NCBI RefSeq assembly: GCF_001428005.1
Contig: NZ_LMSB01000008.1
Span: forward strand, 1 to 64,000
Source of the DNA: Arthrobacter sp. Soil736
GTDB lineage: Bacteria; Actinomycetota; Actinomycetes; Actinomycetales; Micrococcaceae
Reading direction: 5' to 3'
Length of the DNA stretch: 64,000 nt
Below the pieces are notes generated by a model. It made no database searches. It had not been told where the DNA came from and saw only the letters and a program-made list of their open reading frames with translations. Shown piece after piece: positions 34,003 to 42,210 of the stretch. How positions within the stretch are numbered: the first letter of the stretch is position 1; every line of letters starts with the position of its first letter. The position numbers and the translations under genes are program-made.

Positions 34003-35679
34003 TCAGAGGCCCAGCCGTGCCACGGCTTCCTCGCGCATCTCCACCTTGCGGATCTTCCCGGAGACGGTCATGGGGAAGCTCTCCCGGACATCCACGTAGC
34101 GCGGGATCTTGTAGTGCGCCAGCTTCCCGCGGCAGAACTCCGCCAGGGCAGCGGCGTCCAGCGGCGCAGCGCCGGGCCTGAGGATGACGCAGGCCATGAG
34201 TTCCTCGCCGTACTTCGGATCCGGGACGCCGATCACCTGCACGTCCTGGATGTCCGGGTGCGTGTAGAGGAACTCCTCGATCTCGCGCGGATAGATGTTC
34301 TCGCCGCCGCGGATCACCATGTCCTTCATCCGGCCCTCGATCACCACATAGCCGTCGTCATTCATGCGCGCCAGGTCCCCCGTGTGCATCCAGCCGTCGG
34401 AGTCAATTGCCTCGGCCGTCTTGTCCGGCTGGTTCCAGTAGCCCTGCATGACGGCGTAGCCGCGCGTGCACAGTTCGCCGATCTCGCCGCGCTCCACGAC
34501 ATCGCCCGTGACCGGGTCCACGATCTTGCTTTCGAGCAGCGGCATGGTCCGCCCCACCGTTTCGGTGCGCTGCTGCACCGTGTCCCCGTCCCGGGTCATG
34601 GTGGACACGGGCGAGGTCTCGGTCATGCCGTAGCAGATGGCCACGTCCTTCATGTTCATCTCCGAGATCACCCGGTTCATGACCTCGATGGGGCACAGCG
34701 AGCCGGCCATCACCCCGGTGCGGAGCGTGGAGACGTCGTAGGACGCGAAATCGGGCAGCGCCAGTTCGGCGATGAACATCGTGGGCACGCCGTACAGCGA
34801 GGTGCCGCCGAAGTCCTGCACCGCTTCGAGCGCGGCGGCCGGCGTGAAACCGCGCCCCGGGATGATGGTCGCAGCGCCATGGCTGAGCGCGTTCAGGTTC
34901 CCGATGACCATGCCGAAGCAGTGGTAGAACGGCACCGGAATCACCACGCGGTCGTGCTCGGTGTACCGGAGCAGTTCGCCGATTGAGTACCCGTTGTTGA
35001 GGATGTTGTGGTGGGTCAGGGTGGCACCCTTGGGGAATCCCGTGGTTCCCGAGGTGTACTGCAGATTGATGGGGTCATGCGGGTCAAGTTCCGCCATGCG
35101 CGCCTTCAGCCCGGAATGCCCGACGTCGTCCGCCCGCTTGAGCAGTTCGGCGTACGTGAGTTCCTGGTCGCTTTGGGGGTCGCCGGCGTCGAGCTCGGCG
35201 GAGCCGGCATCCGGCAGGAACACGAGTTCGCGCAGGTCCGGGCACTCGGCGAGCGCCTGCCGCGCCATCCCCACGTAGTCGCTGTTGCGGTCCGACGGCG
35301 CCGTGACCAGCATCCGCATGCCGTTTTGCCTGACCACGAACTCCAGCTCGTGGCTGCGGTAGGCCGGATTCACGTTCACGAGGATCGCGCCGATCTTCGC
35401 CGTGGCGTACTGCAGGATGGTCCATTCAGCGCAGTTGGGGCTCCAGATGCCGATCCGCTCCCCCTTGCCGACGCCCAGGGCGAGGAGCGCACGGCCGACG
35501 CGGTCGACGTCGTCGTTCAGTTTGGTGTAGCTCCAGCGGCGGGCGTCGGCGCCAGGTACCGCCGCCGCCTCGATCAGCGCATCGTGATAGGGGAACTGTG
35601 CCACCACCCGCTCAAAGTTGTGGCCGATTGTCTCCTCGAGCAGCGGGACGTCAGTGTCCCCGGCTGTGTAAGCGCGCAT
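34003..35679 (-). CDS. AMP-forming acyl-CoA synthetase (FadD-like)
   Basis: A 558-residue adenylate-forming enzyme that activates a carboxylic acid to its CoA thioester. Motifs: YTSGTTGFPKGATLTHHN (ATP loop), YGMTETSP, GWMHTGDLARMNDDGYVV with the invariant aspartate, and VIRGGENIYPREIEEFLY at the domain hinge. The final lysine is in TVSGKIRKVEMRE. The overall pattern fits medium- or long-chain fatty acyl-CoA synthetases. It stands alone, with a start 103 bases from the divergent ABM gene. Chain-length preference cannot be told. Confidence 0.92.
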   Translation of the reverse strand: MRAYTAGDTDVPLLEETIGHNFERVVAQFPYHDALIEAAAVPGADARRWSYTKLNDDVDRVGRALLALGVGKGERIGIWSPNCAEWTILQYATAKIGAILVNVNPAYRSHELEFVVRQNGMRMLVTAPSDRNSDYVGMARQALAECPDLRELVFLPDAGSAELDAGDPQSDQELTYAELLKRADDVGHSGLKARMAELDPHDPINLQYTSGTTGFPKGATLTHHNILNNGYSIGELLRYTEHDRVVIPVPFYHCFGMVIGNLNALSHGAATIIPGRGFTPAAALEAVQDFGGTSLYGVPTMFIAELALPDFASYDVSTLRTGVMAGSLCPIEVMNRVISEMNMKDVAICYGMTETSPVSTMTRDGDTVQQRTETVGRTMPLLESKIVDPVTGDVVERGEIGELCTRGYAVMQGYWNQPDKTAEAIDSDGWMHTGDLARMNDDGYVVIEGRMKDMVIRGGENIYPREIEEFLYTHPDIQDVQVIGVPDPKYGEELMACVILRPGAAPLDAAALAEFCRGKLAHYKIPRYVDVRESFPMTVSGKIRKVEMREEAVARLGL

Positions 35680-35782
35680 GATGGCACGCTATCAAGAGGC
35701 CCCGGGCAAGAGAAGCGCAACAGTCGGGTGTCCGGCGTAAAGAGGGCGGGGCCGGTGGGCGGCGGCCGGTATTGTGAAAACC

Positions 35783-36061
35783 ATGAGTGCACCCATCGAC
35801 CTGCAGGCAACGTTCATCCCCAACGACGGCGAATTCTTCCGCGTGAAGCTCGCCCTGGAAATCGCCATTGACGAGGTAGTCAGCGAGCCCGGCTGCATCC
35901 AGTACGAGCTCACGGAAGCCACCGAGGAGAAGCTGGTCCTGACCGAGCAGTGGGCCTCGGAGGATGACCTGGACAAGCACTCCAAGGGCACGGCCGTCCA
36001 GGACCTCAACGAATCCCTCAGCGCGCTGCTGGCCGAACCGGTCCGCCTCGAACGCCTCTAG
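35783..36061 (+). CDS. Antibiotic biosynthesis monooxygenase (ABM)-fold protein
   Basis: A 92-residue ferredoxin-like alpha/beta barrel protein of the ABM/YgiN group. EPGCIQYELTEATEE and VLTEQWASEDDLDKHS are the family's conserved strands. These small dimers act as quinol or haem monooxygenases or as scavengers of reactive compounds. The GTG three codons upstream is an alternative start. No function can be assigned from the neighbours. Confidence 0.85.
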   Translation: MSAPIDLQATFIPNDGEFFRVKLALEIAIDEVVSEPGCIQYELTEATEEKLVLTEQWASEDDLDKHSKGTAVQDLNESLSALLAEPVRLERL

Positions 36062-36094
36062 TCTCCTCAACGAAGCGAGTCCGCTTTAACAAGA

Positions 36095-36157
36095 CAACGC
36101 GGGGTCACTTCGCGCCCATCGAATTCGGTTCCGGGGGCGCGGAGTGACCCCGCGTTG
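36095..36157. repeat. Inverted repeat with 23-base arms between convergent genes
   Basis: The left arm (36095-36117) starts CAACGCGGGGTCACTTCGCG. The right arm (36135-36157) is its complement with one mismatch; the loop is 17 bases. It lies between the ABM and thioredoxin genes and would terminate both transcripts or act as a REP-like element. It is a different sequence from the GCGAACGGACA family. Confidence 0.8.
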
Positions 36158-36189
36158 CTGTTGGTGCGCTTAGTTGCTGTTTGGTGCGC

Positions 36190-36627
36190 TTAGAAATCCG
36201 GGATCTGCGTGCCGTCTTGCGTGCCGGAGCCCTGGGCTGGGCTGCTGCCCGCGGCTGCTGCCGCTTCGGCCTGCAAGCGCGCCACGTGGGCATGGACTTC
36301 CTCCATGTCGAGCGCCTTGACGGCGTCGATTACCTGCTCCAGCTGCGGGGCGTTGAGCGCGCCCGGCTGGGAGAAGACGAGGACCTTCTCGCGGAACGCC
36401 ATCAGCGTGGGGATGGACGTGATGCCGGCCTCTGCGGCCAGCTGCTGCTCGGCTTCGGTGTCCACCTTGGCGAAGACGACGTCGCCGTGCTTTTCCGAAA
36501 CGGCGGAGTACGTGGGCCCAAACTGCTTGCAGGGACCACACCATTCGGCCCAGAAGTCAACGAGGACAATGTCGTTGCCCTCGATGGTCGATGCGAACTG
36601 TTCACCTGTGATGTCAACGGTAGCCAT
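36190..36627 (-). CDS. trxA: Thioredoxin with C-terminal extension
   Basis: A 145-residue cytoplasmic disulphide reductant. The active site is WCGPC with Cys30 and Cys33; the cis-proline is in TSIPTLMAF. The canonical fold ends near residue 107. A further 35 or so residues (HVARLQAEAAAAAGSSPAQG and on) form an Ala/Ser/Gln-rich tail seen in actinobacterial thioredoxin-like proteins of unknown consequence. The stop region is duplicated in tandem downstream. No thioredoxin reductase is adjacent. Confidence 0.92.
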   Translation of the reverse strand: MATVDITGEQFASTIEGNDIVLVDFWAEWCGPCKQFGPTYSAVSEKHGDVVFAKVDTEAEQQLAAEAGITSIPTLMAFREKVLVFSQPGALNAPQLEQVIDAVKALDMEEVHAHVARLQAEAAAAAGSSPAQGSGTQDGTQIPDF

Positions 36628-36723
36628 GGTTCAACGGTACGCGAGGGGCGTCAGTAAGTCCCCCCGGAGGCCGGTTTGTTCGCTCCCCGCGTCACCGGGA
36701 ATATTGCCGACGTCGGTGCATGG

Positions 36724-37281
36724 TCACGCTCGATGTCCGGCCCAGGCATGCGGGGCAGGCCGCCGTGCGCCCGGCAATGCGGTGTTTTGACGCCAGTCGT
36801 GAATCCACTCGGGCAGTTCCAGTCCGGCCGGCGGCTGGCCGAACTCCGCGAGGATTTCCTCCTGCGTCACGGGCCCGGCCTTGCTCACGAGGCGCGTGGC
36901 GATATAGGCACGGGCGTAGATCTCGCCGCCCACCACCATCCGCTGCTCGAAGTAGATGGCCTTGGCGTCCAGCCCGATGATCCTGGTCTCGATGGTGTAC
37001 TGCTGCCAGAGCTGCAGGGACCGGCGGAACGCTATGGTCTCCCCGGCAGCCACCGGGCTCCAGCCCCGCCTGCGCATTTTCTGCCAGGTTCCGCTCCTGA
37101 CCATCAGGTCAAAACGGCCCAGGTCCATAAGCGAGAAATACATGCCGTTGTTGACATGCATCGCGATGTCTATGTCCGTTGGCAGCACGCGGAGGGTCAG
37201 GGATGAGGAATCCCAGACGCTGAGGGGCGGGCGTTTGGCTGACCGGAGCAGTATCAGGAGTGTTCGCAGGAGCAAGTGCAT
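36724..37281 (-). CDS. Acyl-CoA thioesterase (4HBT hotdog fold)
   Basis: A 185-residue hotdog-fold thioesterase of the 4-hydroxybenzoyl-CoA/THEM6 type. RVLPTDIDIAMHVNNGMYFSL contains the DxxxHxNN active-site motif, and IYFEQRMVVGGEIYARAYIA is the central helix-strand block. It starts with an amphipathic, membrane-associating MHLLLRTLLILLRSA. The ATG at 37281 is chosen for that start; an ATG at 37299 would lie inside the palindrome. A TetR-like operator sits 10 bases upstream, so lipid-responsive control is plausible. Confidence 0.85.
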   Translation of the reverse strand: MHLLLRTLLILLRSAKRPPLSVWDSSSLTLRVLPTDIDIAMHVNNGMYFSLMDLGRFDLMVRSGTWQKMRRRGWSPVAAGETIAFRRSLQLWQQYTIETRIIGLDAKAIYFEQRMVVGGEIYARAYIATRLVSKAGPVTQEEILAEFGQPPAGLELPEWIHDWRQNTALPGARRPAPHAWAGHRA

Positions 37282-37290
37282 GCCCCTTAT

Positions 37291-37306
37291 GTTACTCATC
37301 AGTAAC
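37291..37306. promoter_or_regulatory. GTTACT-N4-AGTAAC palindrome
   Basis: GTTACTCATCAGTAAC, with six-base perfect arms, directly precedes the thioesterase start. Its form resembles sites of actinobacterial TetR regulators of fatty-acid and acyl-CoA metabolism. Identity of the regulator is an inference. Confidence 0.5.
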
Positions 37307-37613
37307 AAATCCCGAAAGACCAGCGGTCCGGCTGTGTCGGCGCAAGCGGGGCACCTGCGGCCTACGGCCGAGTCCAAGTGGTCCTGACTGGAAAAACAGG
37401 TAACGGCTACTCGTGCGGCGCCCCGCCGGCGCTTCTTAGACTCGAGTCAGGCGCTGGGGCCGGCACGTTAGCGAGCGTGCCTCATTCATGAATAACGGTC
37501 ATGCGACCCAACGCCGTGCTCCCTCCCTCCTGGTCAGAGCGCCTCCTTTGTTGTGCGCGTAACCGTCCGACGAGCGCCCGGTCACCCGGCAGCGCACGAA
37601 TAAAGGGCACGCC

Positions 37614-38552
37614 ATGAACCCTCAGGAGAACCCAGGAACCCAGGAAGACCCCGGTCTCCAGGAAAGCCCGACCATCCGGATGGGCCCTCCCGGCCGGTCC
37701 CGCCTGAGTCCCGGACGGCACCGGGCCCGGCTGATCATCGCGGCGGCCGCCGTCGCCGCGGGCCTGCTCGGGGCGTCTGCAGTGGTCAACGCCGTCGTGC
37801 CTCCCGGCAGCGGGGGTGCCAGCGCCGCCGGCCAACCGGCTTCAGCGGCGGAAGCAACACCCGAGCCTGCTGTCGCAAATCCGACGCCGTCCGCCACAGC
37901 CGCAGCGCCGGTTGCCAAGGCTCCGGCTGCCAAGGCGGCTGCGGTCAAAGCGCCGGCCAAAGCTCCTGCCACCGTCAGAACGGCGGCGCCCGCCCGGGCG
38001 CCTGCCGCCAATACATACACGGTGGTGGCCGGCGACACGGTGGGCACCATCGCAGCGCGGTTCGGCGTCGATGTGAACATGATGCTGGCCGCCAACGGAC
38101 TTGGCCCGTACTCCGTCATTGTTCCGGGGCAGACGCTGAAACTCACCGGGCCTGCGGTGGAAGCCCCTAAGGCCGCGGCTGCACCCGCGCCCGTACAGGC
38201 CCCTGCCCCTGCCCCTGCGCCTGCGGTAAGGACCATCTACGTGGCCGGAGCGGGCGGGCAAGCAATGGTGGACAGCTGCATCGGACCCATCCACTTCACG
38301 CCGACTGACGGCTATTCACTGTTCATCACCGAACACGACTTCTGCGGAGGCTGGGCGCGCTTCTCGGGGATCGGCGTCGGCGAGAGAGTCGACATCCCCG
38401 GGTACGGATCGTACACAGTTGCGGCCCGCAGCCAGGTGCCCAACCCAGGCACGACGAACGACGTAGCGGCGGTCTTCGGTGGGTTCCCGCGGGCTGTTCT
38501 GCAGACATGCATTCCGGGGACAACCCAGATGCTGGTCATTGCCCTCAACTAG
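37614..38552 (+). CDS. Exported LysM protein with sortase-like C-terminal domain
   Basis: A 312-residue protein. Residues 1-38 are cytoplasmic; 39-62 form a signal or membrane segment (RLIIAAAAVAAGLLGASAVV). An Ala/Pro-rich linker follows, then one LysM peptidoglycan-binding domain (134-177, TYTVVAGDTVGTIAARFGVD). After a second Ala/Pro linker, residues 207-312 resemble a sortase barrel: FITEHDFCGGWARF with His241, ERVDIPGYGSYTV, and AVLQTCIPG with Cys299 in the LxTC position. The arginine that sortases need about ten residues after the cysteine is not there (TTQMLVIALN). It may be a wall-bound protein that uses the fold without transpeptidation, or an unusual peptidase. The sortase reading is my inference from pattern. 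Confidence 0.7.
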   Translation: MNPQENPGTQEDPGLQESPTIRMGPPGRSRLSPGRHRARLIIAAAAVAAGLLGASAVVNAVVPPGSGGASAAGQPASAAEATPEPAVANPTPSATAAAPVAKAPAAKAAAVKAPAKAPATVRTAAPARAPAANTYTVVAGDTVGTIAARFGVDVNMMLAANGLGPYSVIVPGQTLKLTGPAVEAPKAAAAPAPVQAPAPAPAPAVRTIYVAGAGGQAMVDSCIGPIHFTPTDGYSLFITEHDFCGGWARFSGIGVGERVDIPGYGSYTVAARSQVPNPGTTNDVAAVFGGFPRAVLQTCIPGTTQMLVIALN

Positions 38553-38850
38553 CGGCAGGGCGGAGACGAACTGCTGATCGTGGCGGTAACGGGTGAACCA
38601 TTTTTAATCCCGGGCATACCGATGAGAATCAATCGTTCCAGGTGCTGGTCCACACAGATCGATACGCGGGTGCTGGTGTGAGGAGTCGGCGGCGGATCAT
38701 CCGGGTTCTGGCCCTGCCGCAGGGGCCTGCGGCAGGGAGTCCGGCGGACCGGCTGATTCCGCTCATCGCGGAGATGATCCTGGAAACCCGTATGGAATCG
38801 CTGGGATAGAAGCAGCACGCGCGGCAGTGCGATCTGGCCTAGTGGCAGCC
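38553..38850. other. Convergent gap with a perfect 12-base hairpin
   Basis: The stretch between the LysM and TetR genes holds CCCTGCCGCAGG and its perfect complement at 38712-38737 with a 2-base centre. There is no T-run, but the position between convergent genes suggests termination. A 43-codon plus-strand frame (38678-38809) covers the hairpin and has no support as a gene. Confidence 0.5.
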
Positions 38851-39534
38851 CTACCCGAACTCGCGGATCAGTGCAGCGCTCATAGCCCGTATTTCGTCCA
38901 GGCCTGCAGCGATCCCGGCAAGGACAATGCCGGCGTCCGCCGTCTGCGTGGCCGAATCAGCGTCCGCAAGGCCATCGGCACGAAGATTGATCAGGGATTC
39001 GACCAAGCGGAAGAGGAGATCGCCAAGCGACGCCGCGCGTGGCAGGGGGGCAGCCGGGGCGAATTCCTCCACGGTTTGGCCCAGCTCCCGGTACAACTGC
39101 CGGAGTTGCAGCCTGTCATCCATGAAGCGCTGGAACCTCGGCGCGCGGGCTTCCGGCAGGTGGTAGAGGACACCGAGGTTCCAGCGGGCGCTGCACAGTT
39201 GGCTTCCGTCGTAAAGTGCCACGGCGTGCAGGCGCGCGGCCGCGGCCCCAGGGCCGGACGGCGGCGGGGCCGCGTGGACAGCGACCGCGAAGGCCAGGCC
39301 TCCTGCCACGGTGCCGTTGAGGAGCTCTGCCAGAATGTCATCCTTGGTGCCGAAGTGGTGGTAGAGCGATGACTGACGAATCCCCACGGCGTCAGCGATC
39401 GCCCTGGTGGACGTATTGGCGAACCCTTGGCTTGTGAAAAGTTCGGAGGCGGCATCCAGGATCTCGTCCCGGGCTGTCGCGCCAGGGCGCACGGGTTGCT
39501 GTTTGCGGGGTCGGCCCGGTCCGGCTGAGGTCAC
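38851..39534 (-). CDS. TetR-family regulator, divergent to the guanidine/urea locus
   Basis: A 227-residue TetR protein. The DNA-binding domain is at about residues 20-70, with STRAIADAVGIRQSSLYHHFGTKDDILAELL as the helix-turn-helix. The rest is a helical ligand domain with HAAPPPSGPG in a loop. It is divergent to the permease gene that opens the guanidine/urea operon, 242 bases away, and is the likely local repressor. An imperfect palindrome at 39601-39630 is a candidate site. Confidence 0.9.
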   Translation of the reverse strand: MTSAGPGRPRKQQPVRPGATARDEILDAASELFTSQGFANTSTRAIADAVGIRQSSLYHHFGTKDDILAELLNGTVAGGLAFAVAVHAAPPPSGPGAAAARLHAVALYDGSQLCSARWNLGVLYHLPEARAPRFQRFMDDRLQLRQLYRELGQTVEEFAPAAPLPRAASLGDLLFRLVESLINLRADGLADADSATQTADAGIVLAGIAAGLDEIRAMSAALIREFG

Positions 39535-39600
39535 CCCACATTCTTACATCGCCAAAGGCGCCTCCATGCCCGATTCCGCCGTCGTCCGGCGGGGCCAGTC

Positions 39601-39630
39601 TTCCGGTGAGTTTATATTCACATGCCGGAA
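39601..39630. promoter_or_regulatory. Candidate operator TTCCGG...CCGGAA
   Basis: A 30-base imperfect palindrome, TTCCGG at its left end and CCGGAA at its right, with TGA/TCA inside. Its AT-rich centre (TTTATATT) doubles as a -10-like sequence on the minus strand for the TetR gene. Placement fits autoregulation plus control of the operon. It is only a candidate. Confidence 0.4.
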
Positions 39631-39776
39631 ATGCGCCGTCATCCATCTTTTACATCAGCGAAACGGAAGCGGGACATCCCGCTGGAAAACTATCAATTGA
39701 CCGGTATTACGGACGGCTGTCAGAGCCTTCCCGCTTCCGTCGTCACCATCCCCCGTTCCAGACACGGAGAAACCCG

Positions 39777-41291
39777 ATGACTTCCACCATTTCGACGGCG
39801 TCCGCCCACGCCGACGATGCAGACCTGACATCTCTCGGCTACCAGCCGTCGCTGCATCGCAAACTTGGCCGCTACGCTTCCTTCGCCGCAGGTTTTTCAT
39901 TCGTCTCCATCCTGACCACCATCTTCCAGCTGTTCGGCTTCGGCTACTCCTTTGCCGGGCCGGCCTTCTTCTGGACCTGGCCCGTCGTCCTCGTCGGCCA
40001 GCTTCTTGTGGCGCTGAACTTCGCCGAACTGGCTGCGCGATACCCGATTTCCGGGGCCGTCTACCAGTGGTCGCGGCGGGTCGGCGGCGAAACCGTCGGC
40101 TGGTTCGCCGGCTGGTTCATGTCCATCGCCCAGGTGATCACCGCCGCCGCGGCCGCCATCGCCCTGCAGGTGGTCCTCCCTCAGCTCTGGGACGGGTTCC
40201 AGCTCGTCGGCGGTGACCCCGCGTTGAATACTGTCACCGGGGCGAGCAATGCCGTCATCCTCGGCGCCGTGCTGCTGGTCGCCACCACGGCGATCAACGC
40301 CGTCGGCGTAAAGCTCATGTCGCACATCAACTCGATCGGCGTCACCTGCGAACTGGTCGGCGTCGCCGCCGTGATCCTGGCGCTCGTTTCCGTGGCGCAA
40401 CGCGGCCCCGACGTCGTCCAGGACACGCAGCTTGTCAGCGGTTCGGACCTCGGCCCGGTGGGCGCGTTCCTCGTCTCTGGCCTGATGGCCGCGTACGTGA
40501 TGGTCGGGTTCGATTCCGCCGGCGAGCTGTCCGAGGAGACCAAAAACCCGCGCCGCACCACGCCGCGCACCATCATCTCCGCCCTGCTGATCTCCGGACT
40601 CGGCGGCGGGCTCATGATCGTCGGCGCCCTGATGGCCGCCCCGAGCCTTGACGACGGCAACCTGGCCAGCCAGGGGCTGCCCTACGTGCTGACCGCCGTC
40701 CTCGGGACCTTCTGGGGCAAGGTCTTGCTGGTCGACGTCGCGATCGCCATCTTCGTCTGCACCCTCGCCATCCAGACTGCTGGCTCGCGCCTGGTCTTCT
40801 CCATGGCCCGCGACCGCCAGCTCCCCGCTGCGAGGGCACTGTCCGCCGTCAGTCCGCGCAGCGGCACCCCGCTGTGGCCTTCGGTTATCGTCGGCCTGCT
40901 CGCGATCGCCGTTCTGGCCATCAACATCGGCAACGCTGCTCTGTTCACCACGCTGTGCAGCGTCTGCATCGTGATGCTCTACCTCGCCTACCTGCTGGTC
41001 ACGGTGCCGCTGCTGATCAACCGGCTGCGCGGAGACTGGGACCGCGCCGGCAAGACCATGCCCGAAGGACTGTTCTCGCTCGGACGCTGGGGGCTTCCGG
41101 TCAACATCCTCGCAGTCCTCTACGGCGCCCTGATGGTGGTGAACCTCGCCTGGCCCCGGCCCGAGGTCTATGACCCCACCGGCGAAAACGGACTCCTGCT
41201 GTTCTCCGCCCCGCTGATGGTGGGGGCCGTTCTGCTCCTAGGTATCTGGGTGCGGAAGCGGAAGACCGCTGACCTCACGCCGGCCGACTGA
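39777..41291 (+). CDS. APC permease of the guanidine/urea locus
   Basis: A 504-residue transporter with about twelve membrane segments. LGRYASFAAGFSFVSILTTI (near residue 32) and the GFDSAGELSEETKNPRRTTPR loop are typical of amino acid/amine/choline (ACT/BAT1-like) permeases found with urea carboxylase genes. GGAGA stands before the ATG at 39777. It heads the operon with 31 bases to the next gene and probably imports guanidine, a related cation or a precursor. The longer open frame upstream has no similarity. Confidence 0.9.
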   Translation: MTSTISTASAHADDADLTSLGYQPSLHRKLGRYASFAAGFSFVSILTTIFQLFGFGYSFAGPAFFWTWPVVLVGQLLVALNFAELAARYPISGAVYQWSRRVGGETVGWFAGWFMSIAQVITAAAAAIALQVVLPQLWDGFQLVGGDPALNTVTGASNAVILGAVLLVATTAINAVGVKLMSHINSIGVTCELVGVAAVILALVSVAQRGPDVVQDTQLVSGSDLGPVGAFLVSGLMAAYVMVGFDSAGELSEETKNPRRTTPRTIISALLISGLGGGLMIVGALMAAPSLDDGNLASQGLPYVLTAVLGTFWGKVLLVDVAIAIFVCTLAIQTAGSRLVFSMARDRQLPAARALSAVSPRSGTPLWPSVIVGLLAIAVLAINIGNAALFTTLCSVCIVMLYLAYLLVTVPLLINRLRGDWDRAGKTMPEGLFSLGRWGLPVNILAVLYGALMVVNLAWPRPEVYDPTGENGLLLFSAPLMVGAVLLLGIWVRKRKTADLTPAD

Positions 41292-41322
41292 CGCCGGCAC
41301 CAAACGAAACCGCCACACAGAA

Positions 41323-42210
41323 ATGACCGACATGACCCAGACCCTCGAAACCCACGCCGGAACGGCGACGACAGCAGGCGCCCGCGCCCATGCACGCTCG
41401 CAGCACGGCCGGACCGCCGACACCATGATCCACGTGCCCGCCGCATCGGCCCCAGAACGTCTGACGTCCGGGCTGGACGCCCGAGCGCTGGCTGCCACCA
41501 CTTGGACCGAGTCGCTGGCCTTCGGCCGCTACACGCACATGGAACTTGCGAGAGGGATGCGGATCCGGCTGACCGACACCGACGGCGACGCTTGCGTCCA
41601 CGCGGTTCTCTTCCGCGGCGGCTCCCACCACGAGCGGATCAACGTCGCGGATACCGTCAAGGTGCCGTGGCAGGCATACCTCGGGCAGGGCCACTCGCTG
41701 CTTTCCGACGCCGGCCGGCTGATGGCCACGGTCGTCGCCGATTCCTCGGGGCGGCACGACGTCCTCACCGGCACCACACACCGGGCCGGCAACGAGGCCA
41801 AGTACGGTGCCGGCAGCGCCCACAGCGCCTCACCCGCCGGCCGCGAACTGCTGACTCTCGGCTCACTGAAACATGGGATCAGCCAGCGGGACCTCCCGCC
41901 GTCGGTGTCCTTCTTCAAAGGCATCGCCGTGGACGCCGACGGCGGCATCCGGTTCGACGGCAGCGCCGGCGCGGGAACCGCCGTCGAACTCCTGCTCCAC
42001 ATGGACCTGGTGCTAGTGCTTGCCAACACCGCCCATCCCCTCGACCCTCGCCCGGCCTTCACGGGCAGTGCAGTGGACATCGTCGCCTGGCATGCGCCGC
42101 AGGACCTCCGGGCCCTCGCCGCTGGAGAACTTGGGCTGGATCTCGGCCCCGAGCACCTCTTGGCACTGCAGAACACCGAACACGACCACAAAGCGAGGAC
42201 CTCCGCATGA
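41323..42210 (+). CDS. cgdA: DUF1989 protein, urea-carboxylase-associated 1 / carboxyguanidine deiminase subunit
   Basis: A 295-residue DUF1989 protein (UAAP1 type). The core has GMRIRLTDTDGDACVHAVLF, RINVADTVKVPWQAYLGQG and FFKGIAVDADG. In bacteria using guanidine, the two DUF1989 proteins beside the carboxylase were shown to form the heterodimer that deiminates carboxyguanidine to allophanate (CgdAB). The same order and pairing are seen here. About 55 residues at the N-terminus are poorly conserved-looking; the ATG at 41332 is an alternative. ATGA overlap with the second subunit. Confidence 0.82.
   Translation: MTDMTQTLETHAGTATTAGARAHARSQHGRTADTMIHVPAASAPERLTSGLDARALAATTWTESLAFGRYTHMELARGMRIRLTDTDGDACVHAVLFRGGSHHERINVADTVKVPWQAYLGQGHSLLSDAGRLMATVVADSSGRHDVLTGTTHRAGNEAKYGAGSAHSASPAGRELLTLGSLKHGISQRDLPPSVSFFKGIAVDADGGIRFDGSAGAGTAVELLLHMDLVLVLANTAHPLDPRPAFTGSAVDIVAWHAPQDLRALAAGELGLDLGPEHLLALQNTEHDHKARTSA

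Noticed and set aside
37378..37613. Cyclic di-AMP (ydaO-type) riboswitch, often found before actinobacterial wall genes
   Set aside because: GC-rich stems are present but the conserved ydaO sequence blocks were not found.
38678..38809. 43-codon plus-strand frame in the LysM-TetR gap
   Set aside because: Lies over a perfect hairpin, no similarity, no ribosome site.
39535..39776. Guanidine riboswitch expected before the carboxylase operon
   Set aside because: None of the known conserved guanidine-I, II or III elements could be recognised by eye.
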